From Diplolepis rosae (Eukaryota; Arthropoda; Insecta; Hymenoptera; Diplolepididae), in contig JAPYXD010000704.1 in the NCBI GenBank assembly GCA_030998225.1, forward strand, positions 11,842,001-11,906,000: DNA of 64,000 nt, given 5' to 3'. Of the stretch, positions 32,648 through 44,663 are shown piece after piece. A program made the translations under genes and the position numbers. The notes under the pieces are model-generated. The model did no database searches. It was given only the letters and a program-made list of their open reading frames with translations, and was not told the origin of the DNA. Within the stretch, counting starts at the first letter, position 1. Every line of letters begins with the position of its first letter.

Positions 32648-32956
32648 TTAATTAATCATTTCGTTTTCTCTGTTTTCATTTCTCTGATTTTCTTCGTGTT
32701 CGTTACAATAGAAACAGTGTGATGTACATTGATCTAGATTTATGGAATTGAGGGAATCTAAGCCTTCAGCTACGTACGTGACAAAGGTATCAATGCTTTT
32801 CGTGTCTAAAGAAGGCAAAGAGCAAGATAAAGACAAAGCATCCAAATTCTCTGGTTCCTCAGCATCCGAAATTATCGAGTGCCAAGGAATCATTTTCGGT
32901 GTTGGAGGTCTTGATTTTTTTGCCAGTCCACTTGTCGTTGAGAGCTTCTTAATCGC
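32648..32956 (-). CDS. Terminal coding exon of an unrecognised gene
   Basis: The reading frame is open for 102 codons to a stop at 32648-32650. It begins directly after a good acceptor (TTTATGTTTCAG|GCG, phase 0), so the Met codons just upstream lie in the intron. The peptide opens AIKKLSTTSGLAKKSRPPTP, has a Ser/Leu-rich acidic middle (DALSLSCSLPSLDTKSIDTF), a Cys cluster CTSHCFYC and a polar Asn/Glu tail. Its base composition is richer in G and C than its surroundings and it is not repeat sequence. I do not recognise the family. Upstream exons were not found at higher coordinates, where only repeats are evident nearby. A pseudogene fragment or a chance frame cannot be ruled out. Confidence 0.6.
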   Translation of the reverse strand, partial: AIKKLSTTSGLAKKSRPPTPKMIPWHSIISDAEEPENLDALSLSCSLPSLDTKSIDTFVTYVAEGLDSLNSINLDQCTSHCFYCNEHEENQRNENRENEMIN

Positions 32957-33129
32957 CTGAAACATAAACAATTATATGCTTCGAAAATACTAAAATTTAA
33001 TTCATAAATTTAAAATTATATTTTGATGGACCATTATGTAATTTTATTTAAGTATAATTTGAATTTTTTAGATTTTTTACATTTAAAGACGTTGTGTCAA
33101 AAGAAAGGCTTTCTATAATTTCATAACAA

Positions 33130-34585
33130 TAAATGATATAAGTTGTGTCTTATAAAAAAAATTATTTTTTATGAAAAAATTTAAAAAGTACAAAAAATAA
33201 TACTTTCAATACTTTTTTTTTGTGACGGAATTTTTTCTTACTATCCCTTGTTACTAATTTATGAAAAAATATTGGATTTTCATAAATCATGGCTTCTTTT
33301 TTTTTTAAAAGAAACATTAAAAAAAATTATTATATTTGAAGACTATTAACTTTTTTTTCAAATTAGAAACAGTAGAGTTGTAGAGAATATATTCCCCGAA
33401 AAAATAAGCCATGATTTATGAAAATTCAATTATTTTTTAAAAATCGGTGAGAAGCGATAGTAAGGAATAATTATATCACAAAAAGAATAATTAAAAGTAT
33501 TATTTTTCATAAGTTTTAAATTTTTATCATAAAAATAATGTCTGTATTAAAAGGAAAAAATGTGTATGAGCCAAGATTTTTGATTAAGTCAAATAAAATT
33601 TGGTCGAATCAACTAAAACTTATAAATATTTTTTTTCAAATTTTGCAATCAACTAATTGAGAATAACAATTTGAATTCTGAGGAATCTGACAATTACAAA
33701 TATATAAAATTGATCTTAAAAAATTCAAAATAAAAAAATTGTTTTGAACGGTTGACAAATTATTAATGATAAAATTTTCAACTTTTCAAAATAAATTTTG
33801 TCTACTAGCGGATCAAAAAGTGGATTTTTGTGGAAAAAAATCGTATGCAACATGGGAGAAACATTTATTAAAACCAGTTTTTTAAAAAATGATTTGATTT
33901 TCATAAATCATGGCTTAATTTTTGGGGAAAAATATTCTCTACAACTCTACCATTTCCAATTTTGAATATAAAGTTTTCAATGGCCGAAATCATTAAAATA
34001 TTTTTTTGAAAAAATAACATTTTTATATTTTTGTTTGTTTTGTTTGAAATCTTTATTTGTTTTTCGCGTTTAATTATTAATAAACAATTGGGCATCCTTC
34101 TTTACAGAAAAAAAAAAAATTCCGGCTTGTTTGTTTACAAATTTCTAAGTTTTTTGTTCATTTTATCCGGTTTTCTATATACAGTGAATTCTACATATTT
34201 TCCCAATTCGTGTTGTTGCTTACTGGACATCTTCATTTTGAATTGCAAGCAATGAGATAAGTTTTTGAGTTTTACGATTATCCTTATTTTAACTATCTCC
34301 TACATTTTTATTTTTTACAAAATTTTGAATAAATCTTTTAATTTATAGCACTGAAGACGGCTCCCATATGTGCCCGAAACGTTTGCCTTCTCTTTTTTGC
34401 GTTTTTTATTATAAATAAAATTGATAATTTTAATAGAATAAAATAAAAAGAAACTGACCCAATGCCAAAAAAAATGAGAAATTAACAAAAGTTATAAAAA
34501 GTGTTATTTCCGTAAGTTTTAAATTTTTTTTATAAAAAATAATATTTTCCAGAGACCCGTTTTTTGACAGGACAACTACTTTAAG
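33130..34585. repeat. Decayed family H foldback with insertions
   Basis: Inverted pieces around 33240-33330 and 33360-33480 share ATAAATCATGGCTT and CGATAGTAAGG words with 42913-43825. The right end GACAACTACTTTAAG at ~34570 matches the family terminus. Other pieces include a family J fragment (~33795-33860) and a GAAACGTTTG hairpin motif at ~34350-34390. ORFs 33901-34095 and 34031-34255 are not supported as genes. Confidence 0.45.
34350..34392 (+). ncRNA. CTGAAGA...GAAACGTTTG hairpin motif (hammerhead-like, weak)
   Basis: CACTGAAGACGGCTCCC, ATAT, GTGCCCGAAACGTTTG: a short stem between a CTGA-type box and GAAACGTT, in the same order as the hammerhead-like motif at 2178-2220. The core differs from CUGAUGA, so this is at most a relic. 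Confidence 0.25.
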
Positions 34586-34599
34586 TACTGTCCTCTCTT

Positions 34600-35230
34600 T
34601 TCAATAAAATAGAAGACAATGAAACAATATGTCAAAGCCTTTTATTGTGTTTGTGTTTATAATGAAACAATAATAATTTCCAACCTAATAATTAATATGA
34701 GAGATCGCAGAATCTTAATAAGATTTCGGAAGTTAGAATATAGCGAAAAAGTGAGATTTGGAAGATAACTAATAGTCACATTTGCTTGACAGGTCGTTGA
34801 ATAATTATGATTGTTCAGAATGGTCAAATAATAGCAGGGGCTCGATAAATTTATAAGGGGGACTATAAATTTACACAAGATCAATAATCACACTAAAACC
34901 TAATGTCCTGAATTTTCTTATGATTTCAAAATCTCGTTACTCAAACTTTTTTCTTCAATCGACAATTCAAACGTCAATTGAATTTATTGCGTATTAATTA
35001 TACTTAAATTAATTGTATGTTAATAACTTTATTCTATCATAATCGTCCCATTAAAATTAGTAGACGAGAAAAATCGCTAACTTTTACCAAAAACTTATTC
35101 AATGTTCGCTTAGCCATTAAATCAGAAAAATTGCTCAAACGTTTCTTTTATAAAAATAATACTGGAACAAATAATTTTATTTATTGTTTCACTTTTCGGG
35201 ACATTTTAGACTTGAGAAAAAAACTACTGA
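34600..35230. other. AT-rich sequence, nothing recognised
   Basis: Short frames on both strands (34657-34884 minus, 35017-35244 plus) have no recognisable features. Confidence 0.35.
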
Positions 35231-37800
35231 ATCAAGTTCCATAGGACAAAAAATTTGGTTGAATTGACTGAAATATTTGTCTGATTTAACCAAATCGTTT
35301 CCAAACCATCCATCATTGACTAAATAAAACAAATTATTTTGTGAATTAATCAAAAACTTGGACACATGTATGATGAGCGAATTCCTTGGTTAATAAAACT
35401 AAATTTTGGTTAGATTAACCAAACATTACTCTGAATGTGCTCGAAAAAAATTGACTTTATCCAACTAAGCCTTTTTTTAATTTGACCAAGATCGTTGGTT
35501 AAGTCAACCAAAATTTGGTTGAATCAACTGAAATATTTGTTGGATTTAAAAAATTTGAATACAAACAAACATTCTTTGGTTGTAGGAAACCAATTGTTTT
35601 ATTGTTAGTTGAATGACATCATTCAACCTAACAAATGTGTTAAAGTAACCAAGATTTTTGATCGTCAAAGAAATATTAGCTAAATAAATACAGATTTGGT
35701 TAAATCAACTGAAATATTCGTTTGATTTAACAGAATCTTATCCAAATCAACCATCTTTGGTTGAAGGAATTAATTTTTGGTTAGATTAACGAAACATTTG
35801 TCTGACTGCAACCAGGAAAGAATTGATTTTATCTAAACAAATTTAACGATTTTGTTAAACTAACGAATATCGTTGGTTAAGTCAACCAAAACTTGGTTGA
35901 AACAACTTAAAAATTGGATTGATTTAACCACTCGTAAAGTTGGACAGATGTATGATGAGCAAACTCTTTGGTTGAAGAAATCAATTTTTGTCGGTTAAAT
36001 CAACCACATATTGATTGAATCAACTGAAATATTTGTTGGATTTAAACAATTTTAATCCAAACAAACCATCTTTGGTTACAGGAAACAAATTGTTTTATTG
36101 TTAGTTGAATGACTTCATTCAAACAAACAAATATGTTAAAGTAACCAAGACTTTTGATCGTCAAAGAAATCTTAGCTAAATAAATAAAGATTTAGTTGAA
36201 TAAACTGAAATATTCGTTTGATTTAACAAAATCGTATCCAAACGAACCATCTTCGGTTGAATGTAGCAAATTATCTTTTCGAACTATTCAAAAATTTGGA
36301 CAAATGTATGATAAGTAAACTCTTTGGTCGATGTAATTAAATTTTGGTTAAATTAACAAAATATTCCTTTGAACGCAACCAGAAAAAAACTCACTTGATT
36401 CAACTAAACCATTTTGTTGAATGAATCAAAATCGTTGTTTAAGTCGACCAGAATTTGGTTGAATCAACTGAAATATGCGTTTGATTTAACAAAATCGTAT
36501 CCAAACGAATCATCTTCGGCTGAATGTAACAAATTATTTTTTCGAACCAAAAATTTGGACAAATGTATGATGAGTAAACTCTTTGATTGATGTAATCAAA
36601 TTTTGGTTAAATTAACCAAACTATTCTCTGAATGCACACATAAAAAACTCACTTGATTCAACTAAACCATTTTGTTGAATGAATCAAAATCGTTGTTTAA
36701 GTCGACCAGAATTTGGTTGAATCAACTGAAATATGCGTTTGATTTAACAAAATCGTATCCAAATCAACCATCTTTGGTTGAAGGAATTGATTTTTGGTTA
36801 GATTAACCAAACACTTGTCAGAATGCAACCAGAAAAGAATTGATTTTATCTAAACAAATTTAAAAATTTTGTTAAACTAACCAATATCGATGGTTAAGTC
36901 AATCAAAACTTGGTTGAATCAACTTAAAAATTGGTTTGATTTAACCACTCGTATCCAAATTAACCACATTTGGTTGAATGCAACAAATTATTACGTGGAA
37001 TTAACCAAAAAGTTGGACAAATGTATGATGAGCAAACTCTTTGGTTGAAGAAATCAATTTTTATTGGTTAAGTCAAACAAATATTGGTCGAATCAACTAA
37101 AATATTTGTTGGATTTAAAAAATTGTAATCCAAACAAACCATCTTTGGTTGCAGGAAACAAATTTTTGTTGAATGAATCAAGATCGTTGTTTAAGTCAAC
37201 CAAAATTTGGTTGAATCAACTGAAATATTCGTTTGATTTAACAAAATCGTATCTAAACGAACCATCTTCGGTTGAATGTAACAAATTATTTTTTCGAACT
37301 AACCAAAAATTTGGACAAATGTATGATGAGTAAACTCTTTGGTTAATGTAATTAAATTTTGGTTAAATTAACCAAATATTCCTTTGAACGCAACCAGAAA
37401 AAAACTCACTTGATTCAACTAAACCATTTTGTTGAAGGAATCAAAATCGTTGTTTAAGTCGACCAGAATTTGGTTGAATCAACTGAAATATTCGTTTGAT
37501 TTAACAAAATCGTATCTAAACGAACCATCTTCGGTTGAATGTAACAAATTATTTTTTCGAACTAACCAAAAATTTGGACAAATGTATGATGAGTAAACTC
37601 TTTGGTTAATGTAATTAAATTTTGGTTAAATTAACCAAATATTCCTTTGAACGCAACCAGAAAAAAACTCACTTGATTCAACTAAACCATTTTGTTGAAG
37701 GAATCAAAATCGTTGTTTAAGTCAACCAAAATTTGGTTGAATCAACTGAAATATTTATTTCATTGAACTAAATCGTATCCAACCAATCCTTGGTTATATT
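35230..37800 (+). repeat. ~2.6-kb tandem array, ~263-bp unit (TTGGTTGAATCAACT)
   Basis: The word TTGAATCAACTGAAATAT, with changes, recurs at 36196, 36459, 36717, 37211, 37474 and 37737. Spacings are 263, 258, 494 (two units), 263 and 263; older diverged units extend left to ~35250. Units 37211-37473 and 37474-37736 look nearly identical over their full length, so expansion is recent. Internally the unit is full of TTGGTTNAATNAACCAAA-type inverted words. ORF 37064-37333 is a by-product. Confidence 0.85.
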
Positions 37801-37959
37801 AACCAATTATTCATCAGAGTGTAAATCAATCAAATATTTCGCCTATATGAAAGTAAAAAGAAATCTTTTGTTAAAAATTCGCCAAATAATAAATTGCAAA
37901 TCAAGCGTTAACTGCTCACCCGTAAAATCCTTCTTCCAGATTTTGAAAGGACCTTCTTA

Positions 37960-38380
37960 AGCATGCCTTAGTGTTTTCTATTAACCTATTCGCAAACACC
38001 TTTCGTGAGCAAGTGTTTGTCACGAATCGACCTTCACTGCCACGAGAAAGAGATCGATTTTATGCGAAGGACGATGTCCTGTCGAGTGATGCGAGCGCGA
38101 CGCGCACTAGGGGGTGTCTCTCGTGGAAATGCTGATTCTTCCTCGACGGTACTTCTACTTATAAGCTCTCCCACCTCCGCCTTATCAAACTACCAGTCCT
38201 GCGAGTCGATAATTTCATCCCCCTACCTTATTGAGGTAGTCGAGCTCAGGGGTAGATTTCAAGGTAGTGGGGTAGCTTTAATATCTGTAAGTGAATATAT
38301 GTCAGTATTGACACCCCACAGCACCCTGACATGGGTAACAAAGTCCCCATAACCCCTGGGGAATTGATAACTGCTTTTGC
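37960..38380. promoter_or_regulatory. GC-rich unique segment, possible promoter or first exon
   Basis: This sharply GC- and CpG-richer block contains GCGAGCGCGACGCGCACTAG and a donor-like TCTGTAAGTG near 38285. The 115-codon + frame (38005-38352) begins at GTG rather than ATG and has no recognised domain. It may serve the orphan minus-strand exon or another gene; direction is unknown. Confidence 0.3.
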
Positions 38381-38629
38381 GGCGAGAACATTTTTAATTG
38401 CATTAATCCAACAGTGATTTATTGTTCGAGTCTTTCAGAACCAAGAACAAGATCTATTATTATAGTGTCAGGAATTCCTTCTGGAATTCTCACTAGGAGA
38501 AAGATTGCTTGATTCAACAAAGTTTTAGTTGCATTAATAATGAAAAAAAAAATTGACTTGATCTAACTTAATCATTTCGTTATATTAAGGATGTTGTCTC
38601 GTGTTAAAGACCGTTTCGGAAGCATATTT

Positions 38630-38848
38630 CAGGATTTTTTTGTACCAAAATTTAGCCGAAACGGTGTCGTTTTGCGTGCGAAAAGTTGATTATCCCGCAC
38701 TGGTACGGGAAAATTTTAAGTTTTGCGTGCCGAAAGTTGATTTTCCGCAGACTTAAAATTTTACCGCACTAGTGCGGGAAATTCAACTTTTCGCACGCAA
38801 AACGACACCGATAAAGCTAACTTTCGGTGTACGGCGGACAAAAAATTT
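38630..38848. repeat. Family D repeat
   Basis: Words TTAGCCGAAACGGTGTCG, CCGCACTGGTACGGG, CCGCACTAGTGCGGG and GCTAACTTTCGGTGTACGGC form an imperfect inverted repeat. Confidence 0.65.
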
Positions 38849-38859
38849 TGTTTTATTTA

Positions 38860-40458
38860 ATTTTACATAATTTTATCATTGTTTTTTTAAGCTAAAGTAG
38901 ACACCTTTAAAAGGAGGTAGGTGGGTGGCGAGGATAATTACGGCACTTGGAGTCATCTGAAACCAAAAAAATCAAATTGATTATTGTTCTGAATACATGT
39001 GACTCCATCCCGTTCATACACATTTTTTTCTTTAAATACAGATTTAAAATATAATTAAAATTGTAGAATACAAGATCAATAAACATTTTGAGATTTTTTT
39101 TACCATTTTTAAAACAATGTAATGTTTAAAAATTCCTTTTGGAAAAAATAGGTAATAAATTAATGAAAAGGATTTATTGCCAAAGTTTCTATTTGAATAC
39201 AGATTTTTTTAAACTAAATTTTTGTAGGAGACAAATAACGTTAATGGATAATATTTTTATGTTTAACTTACCTTCTAAAAAATTCACTTTTCCGGGAAAA
39301 ATCGCATAATACAAAGTTAAAAATGTTCTAAACTTTCAAAAATTTATTCGTTGCAAAAGCCACAATAAATTATATGAAATTTAACAATACTTTTGAGTAA
39401 ATGTATCTCAAAATTGCGAAAAATGTACTAAATTCCGGTAATTTTTCTAAAAATTATAAAATCTTAAATTTACCACAAAAAAACGAAACTTTGGTTGATT
39501 GAATTAAAAATTTGTCTGCTCCAATCAAATATTTAAGTTACTTTTAAAAATTTCAAGTATTCATTAGATTGAACAGAAAAATTTGGTTAAGTCAATAAAA
39601 TACTTTGCAAATTCAACAAAAAGATTTTGTTCGCTAAAAATTTTTTTTTATGAGTGCAACTAATTAAATCATATCTAATATTATGGAAATTGGGATTTCA
39701 CGTTTTTATGTATTCTTACACCTTTACCCCAAATCAATTCTATCTAAGTATATAAAAAATGGTTTTCTACAATTTTTATCCATACACGTTCATAATACCT
39801 GATGATGCGATGATTATGTAAATTTTACAAATATTTCAGTAGAATTTGCCGATTTTATATTAGTATAAAAGTCTTTTTGGTGAATAATACAGAAATTACT
39901 TTTCAAATTCCAGGAGGAAAAATTTTGTTCAATGTGTAAATTTAGAAAACATTTTTTGAATATTTACCGATAAGAGAAACAGTAAATTCTAAATAAGGCG
40001 TTTGCGAATAAAATTTGACTTTATTTCCATCCGAGTAAAGATGGTCTGTAAATAGAATTTCTTATGAGATCTATCAAGCGTATAATAAGATTTGATTATA
40101 TATGGAAATTCCCTTGATTAAATTTTAATAGTGTTTCTAACAAAATCTCGATTAAAGTTTGTTACAGACAATCTTCTAATATCTTTATTCGATGATTACA
40201 TTGGAAGTATAAAAAATTTAATTCAATTAAAGAAACTAGAAAATTTATCGGCAGTTACAGTTTACTATACATTTTTTTTTAAAATATTCACTAAGACGAA
40301 CTAGATAGACGTTCCTTATTATATTCTATCATATATTCCTCAAATTTTCAAAAAAGATATTTTGTGTACAAAAAAAATTATCGCACACGAATATATTTAG
40401 CTATAAATTTGGTCACGGTTGGTCCATGGTCTTAACAGAGCTTTTTACGTCTAGTATT
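38860..40458. other. AT-rich sequence with weak repeat fragments
   Basis: Around 39480-39650 there are words related to the 263-bp array (AAACTTTGGTTGATTGAA). Otherwise I see no genes or clear elements. Confidence 0.35.
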
Positions 40459-41505
40459 TTAAGGTAGTTTTCATCCACGAAAATAAGACATCAGGCAAAA
40501 ATAGATAATTTTGCTTTCAAGAATAGCAATATTATTATTCAATTTTATATTATTTTATATTATTAATAAATTTTATTTTTGAAACAACTTTTTTTCTTAT
40601 CGCTTTTTACCAAATTTTAAAAAATTATGCGATTCTAGTAAATCATGAATCAATTTTTCAGAGAAAAGATTTGCCACAACTTCACTGTTTCTGATTTTTA
40701 AAAATAAATTCTTTAATGGCTGAAACCATTGAAAAAACATTTTCCAAAACGAAATTTTTATAAACAAATTGCTGAATTTGATAATAATTTATTCATTTTC
40801 GAAAATTGGAAATGGTCAAGTTGGAGGGAATCTTTTTCTTGAAAAAGTGATTTGTAATTTATTAAAATCGCATAATTTTTTTAAATTTGGTAAAAAGCAA
40901 TAAGAAAAAAAGTTGGGGCAAAAATAAAATTTATTAATAAAGTTATTTTTCTGTATTTTAAATTTTTTTCATGGAAATTAATCGTTTCTGTTCCAAAATA
41001 GCCCTTCAATAATAATATTGCTATTCTTGAAAACAAAATTATTTATTTTTTCAAAAAATTCGTTCAGTTGTTACCAGTTTTTGTTAATAATGGTGAGGAT
41101 GATGGCCTTTCTGGTATTTTTTTAAAAGATGTTTTGTAGGAAATTAATACTTCATTTCAAAGTCCTTTAAAATCGAAATATATTTTTTTTCTAATTAAAA
41201 GTCAACGTTTCGACTGAAACTTCAGTCCTTATCAAGACTAAAAAATATAATATAAGCATGGATTATATAAAAAGAGAGATAACAAACAAAAAGTCCAAAT
41301 TTACAGTAAAAAATATCAAAATGTTGTTACCTTATCTCATTTAAGAAATCGTTGCGTAGGATTCAAATTTGTTTAAAAATTCAGACATAAAATGGCGTAT
41401 AAATTTAGTAATAACTGACTGAAAAAAATACCAGAAAGGCCATCATCCTCACCATTATTATATATTTTTGTCTGAGGTCTAATTTTCGTGGATCAACTAC
41501 CTTAA
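40459..41505. mobile_element. TTAA foldback MITE (family B), copy 6, with insert
   Basis: TTAAGGTAGTTTTCATCC at the left, GATCAACTACCTTAA at the right. The right arm is broken by an insert of about 0.4 kb (~41050-41460). Confidence 0.8.
41085..41460. mobile_element. 376-bp insert with perfect 39-bp inverted ends
   Basis: The left 39 bp (41085-41123, starting TAATAATGGTGAGGATGATG) are exactly complementary to 41422-41460. Inside, on the minus strand, is TTGATAAG, stem GACTGAA/TTCAGTC, GAAACGTT: the same order as the hammerhead-like motif at 2178-2220 but with two core changes. Flanking AGTC/GACT could form stem I. The outer borders and target duplication are unclear. Confidence 0.65.
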
Positions 41506-42912
41506 GTGAGATTTCCCTTTTTTTAATATGTGACTTTTTTCATATATTATTTTTCTAATAAAATGAAGCATTGAAGAATAAATTGATTTTCATTTTAATT
41601 CGAAACTTTTTTATATCAGGAACATGTTAGTTTAATCTGCTACATAAAAAATTGAAGACTTTTTGAGTACAATATATATAGTAAGTTTCAAAAGAACAAG
41701 TAGAATACAATTTCCCTATGATTAAAGTCTGATTTACGTTAAATGATGTATGTATATTGTATGTATAATATAGCGCAATTTTTTCATAGAATGCACAGCC
41801 TTCGAGGGGATGAATCCATTCTCTGTAAAATATATGTAGCAACCTGCAGAGAAGAAAATTGGAGTAGCTATATAGGGAAACTACGTTGCATATAAAATCA
41901 TGATATTTGATAGACGGACAAGCACAGTTAATAAAATCTGTTCTAGATTTTCAAATATCTATGGTTACTAACAAAAATAATGAATATAAATTGTTTGCTA
42001 AGCCCAAAAAAAATTTTTGGAGATTTTTTTGAGACTCTACTAATATAGATACAAAAATTTTTGTTGGTATACAAAAAAGTATTTTTTATGGAAAAAATGT
42101 CTTTTCCTTGGACATTCCGCGACCGGCAGTAGAAGTCCTAGAGCAATAAAATAGAAGCACCTAGAGAAATAAAAAAAATGTTTTTCATAAACTAAATTAT
42201 ATTTGCTAGAGAAGTACATATGATTATCAATAAATATGAATTTTTTGCAAAATTGCACTGAAAAAAAAATCGTAATTTTCCAATACATAGGTGATAAAAT
42301 TTTTCAAAAATACTTCAAAAAATAATTTCTATCGAATTATTTCAATAATTTACAAGAAATTTTCGAATCCTTATTGGATTTCTTTTTACAGTATTGAAAT
42401 TTTTTAAGTGTAGTCTTAGATTTTTCAGTCAGACACGAAATATTCGGCACATCATTGAATATTTCCAGCATGATTTTATATAAAAATTTCGAAACATTTA
42501 TTGGTTAATTACTTCCAATACTTCCAGAAATTTTTTTAGAGTGTACGCCAGTTTAAAAAAAATTATTTATCATAAAGAAAAAAACAAATTTAATTTCTTT
42601 ATATACAAAAAATGTACTAACTTATTTAAATTTATCGCGTGTACTTCTCTAGAGAAACGATCTAAGAAGTTTCAGTCAAAATTTCAAGATTATCGGATGA
42701 AAATTGTTAGAATTCTGCTGTCGGTCGAGTTTAAAAACATGGTTTCGAGAAAAATGCATTAAAAGTTTAAAAACATTTTATTTAAAACAATTTTTCCATT
42801 TATAATGGGTTATAGATATCATTCTTGAGATTTCTATGTCATTGGTAAGAATAAAAAAAACTATTTTCCTAGTAATTCAAACAGATGTGACCCTTTAATT
42901 AAATCGTTTTGT
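41506..42912. other. AT-rich sequence, nothing recognised
   Basis: Short frames (41627-41842, 42040-42288 minus; 42541-42762 plus) carry no recognisable domains. No major repeat family was noticed. Confidence 0.35.
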
Positions 42913-43825
42913 TTAAGGTAGTTGTCGTGCCAAGAATCAGGTCTCTAGAAAAAAAAAGTTTTTCTATGATTTCAAAACTTAAAATATCATCAATCGTGTT
43001 TCATGAAATGAAAAAATTATTTTTCAAGAAAAAAAATTTAAACTCATTTCTTACTTCTTACATACTTACTTCTTCTTTACAATCGCTTTTTACCAATTTT
43101 GAAAAATGATTGCAATTTTATGAATCATGGTTTATTTTTGCAGGGAAAATATTCTCTATAACTATTCTGTTTCCAATTTGGAAAATAAATTTAAAAATCA
43201 TCAAATATAGTTATTTTAAAAATTTTAAGAAATGCTAACAATTTTAGCTACTGAAAAATTCACCTTTGAAATTGAAAACAGTATGTAGAATAGTATATTA
43301 CATTACAAGGGGCGAAACAGAGCGATTGCATGAGTGTGAAGTTTGCTGCCCGAGTGAAACGAGGGCTGCAATCACACGTAATGCTTTCGCTGTGTTTTGT
43401 TTCGAGTAATGTATACTATTTTTCATTGCAACTCTTTTGAGAATCTGATTGGCTGTAACTGTGGAGCGGGTTGAAACAGCGACTTTCAACCCTAGGGTTG
43501 AAAATCGTAGTTTCAACCCGCTCTACAGGTACCGAAAATCGGATTTTCAAAGGAGGCGCTATGAAAAATATTTTCCATGAAATAATAAACCATAATTTAT
43601 GAAGCTTCAATAATTTTTAAAAAATTGGTAGGAAGCGATAGTAAAGTAAAATTCTATTACATAAAACATCACTGAAGTATTTTTTTTCCCAAATTAAAAA
43701 TTTTTTTTCTTAAAAAATAATTTTTTCTTTTTATAAGACACGATTGATAATATCATTTTAAGCCTTAAAATCATAGAAAAACTTTTTTTTCAGAGATCTG
43801 ATTTTTGGCATGGCAACTACCTTAA
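42913..43825. mobile_element. TTAA-ended foldback element (family H) with nested insert
   Basis: TTAAGGTAGTTGTCGTGCC at the left and GGCATGGCAACTACCTTAA at the right. The first ten bases are shared with family B, the rest is different. Internal inverted words include AAAGTTTTTCTATGATTT. A different palindromic segment (~43285-43560) interrupts it. Confidence 0.75.
43285..43560. repeat. Nested palindromic segment in family H
   Basis: The left part, ATAGTATATTACATTAC to GTAATGTATACTAT, is a ~135-bp inverted-ended unit. The right part holds GACTTTCAACCCTAGGGTTG and GTTTCAACCCGCTC words. ATAGTATATTAC is also the start of the block at 49745. Confidence 0.55.
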
Positions 43826-43829
43826 TATG

Positions 43830-44250
43830 CCAAAATCTTCGATTAAATTTAATAAAATTTGATTGATTTAACTTTTCTATTTGTCTTATCTAACCAAATC
43901 GTATCCGAGCATACCATTTTTTGTTATATTATCCAAATTCTTTGGTTGATTAAACTAAATTTTGGATTGATTAACCACATTAAGGATAATGGTTTGATGG
44001 GTCAACCAATTGGTTGGACTTTGGGGCGCCATCCAATTTATTGGTTGGCAAATCCAATTCTTTGTTAGCATAACCATGAGTTCGTTGGTATTACTATTCA
44101 GTTGGTCAGTGTAACTATCTTGAAAAGTGATATTAATACACTCGTGGTTGTGCTAACCAAGAATTAATTGTGCCAACCAAAAAATTGGATGACGTTTCAG
44201 AGTTCAACGAATTTTATGGGACAACCAACCTTTTTTCTCAGTGTATAGAT
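43830..44250. repeat. Dispersed TTGGTT/AACCAA-word repeat
   Basis: A diverged block of the words that make up the 35.2-37.8 kb array (TTGGTTGATTAAACTAAATT, GGTTGGACTTTGG, AACCAAGAATTAATTG). Smaller pieces lie near 50930-51060, 55600-55720, 58320-58440, 62960-63070 and 63290-63360. Confidence 0.55.
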
Positions 44251-44454
44251 TAGAAAAACTTACCACGAACTACGAACGTGCACTATTGGCTGAATAAATA
44301 ATGCAACATAATTTATTTAGTTATTTATTCTCCCTCACTAATTTTATTTCTTGACAATTCATACACAAAAGTCGGGTATTGATATTTATTAGGTCTTTAT
44401 AGTTAATCAAGTTGATAAAATTAATCTAGCATGAAATGTTATAATGTTACATGG

Positions 44455-44655
44455 CAGGAGCACAGCTAGACATTTTGGGGGCCAGGGCAAAAAAATGTAG
44501 GGAGCCATTTCTTCTTAAAGAAAGGTCCACGTGGGCCTTTTTTTCCTTTTTCACTTGTTTTTCACTGCATTCAAGAGGCTCCACGCGGGGCGCCCTCGAA
44601 CACAGAGCACGGGACAGTTTGCCCCAGTTGCCCCCCCCATTCATCTGCTCCTCTG
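44455..44655. mobile_element. 201-bp hAT-type MITE with 8-bp target duplication
   Basis: It begins CAGGAGCACAGC and ends CTGCTCCTCTG. The flanks TTACATGG (44447-44454 and 44656-44663) are an exact 8-bp direct repeat. CAG...CTG ends with 8-bp duplications are the hAT signature. The frame running through it (44451-44861) is not a gene. Confidence 0.8.
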
Positions 44656-44663
44656 TTACATGG

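Noticed and set aside
34031..34255. Possible membrane peptide ORF
   Set aside because: Its hydrophobic appearance follows from T-rich codons; it lies in decayed repeat sequence.
35230..37800. CRISPR-like array
   Set aside because: Repeats are ~263 bp without short identical repeats and unique spacers, and the DNA is clearly eukaryotic.
38005..38352. 115-codon + ORF
   Set aside because: It starts at GTG, has no recognisable domain and lies in a GC-rich island where stops are rarer by composition.
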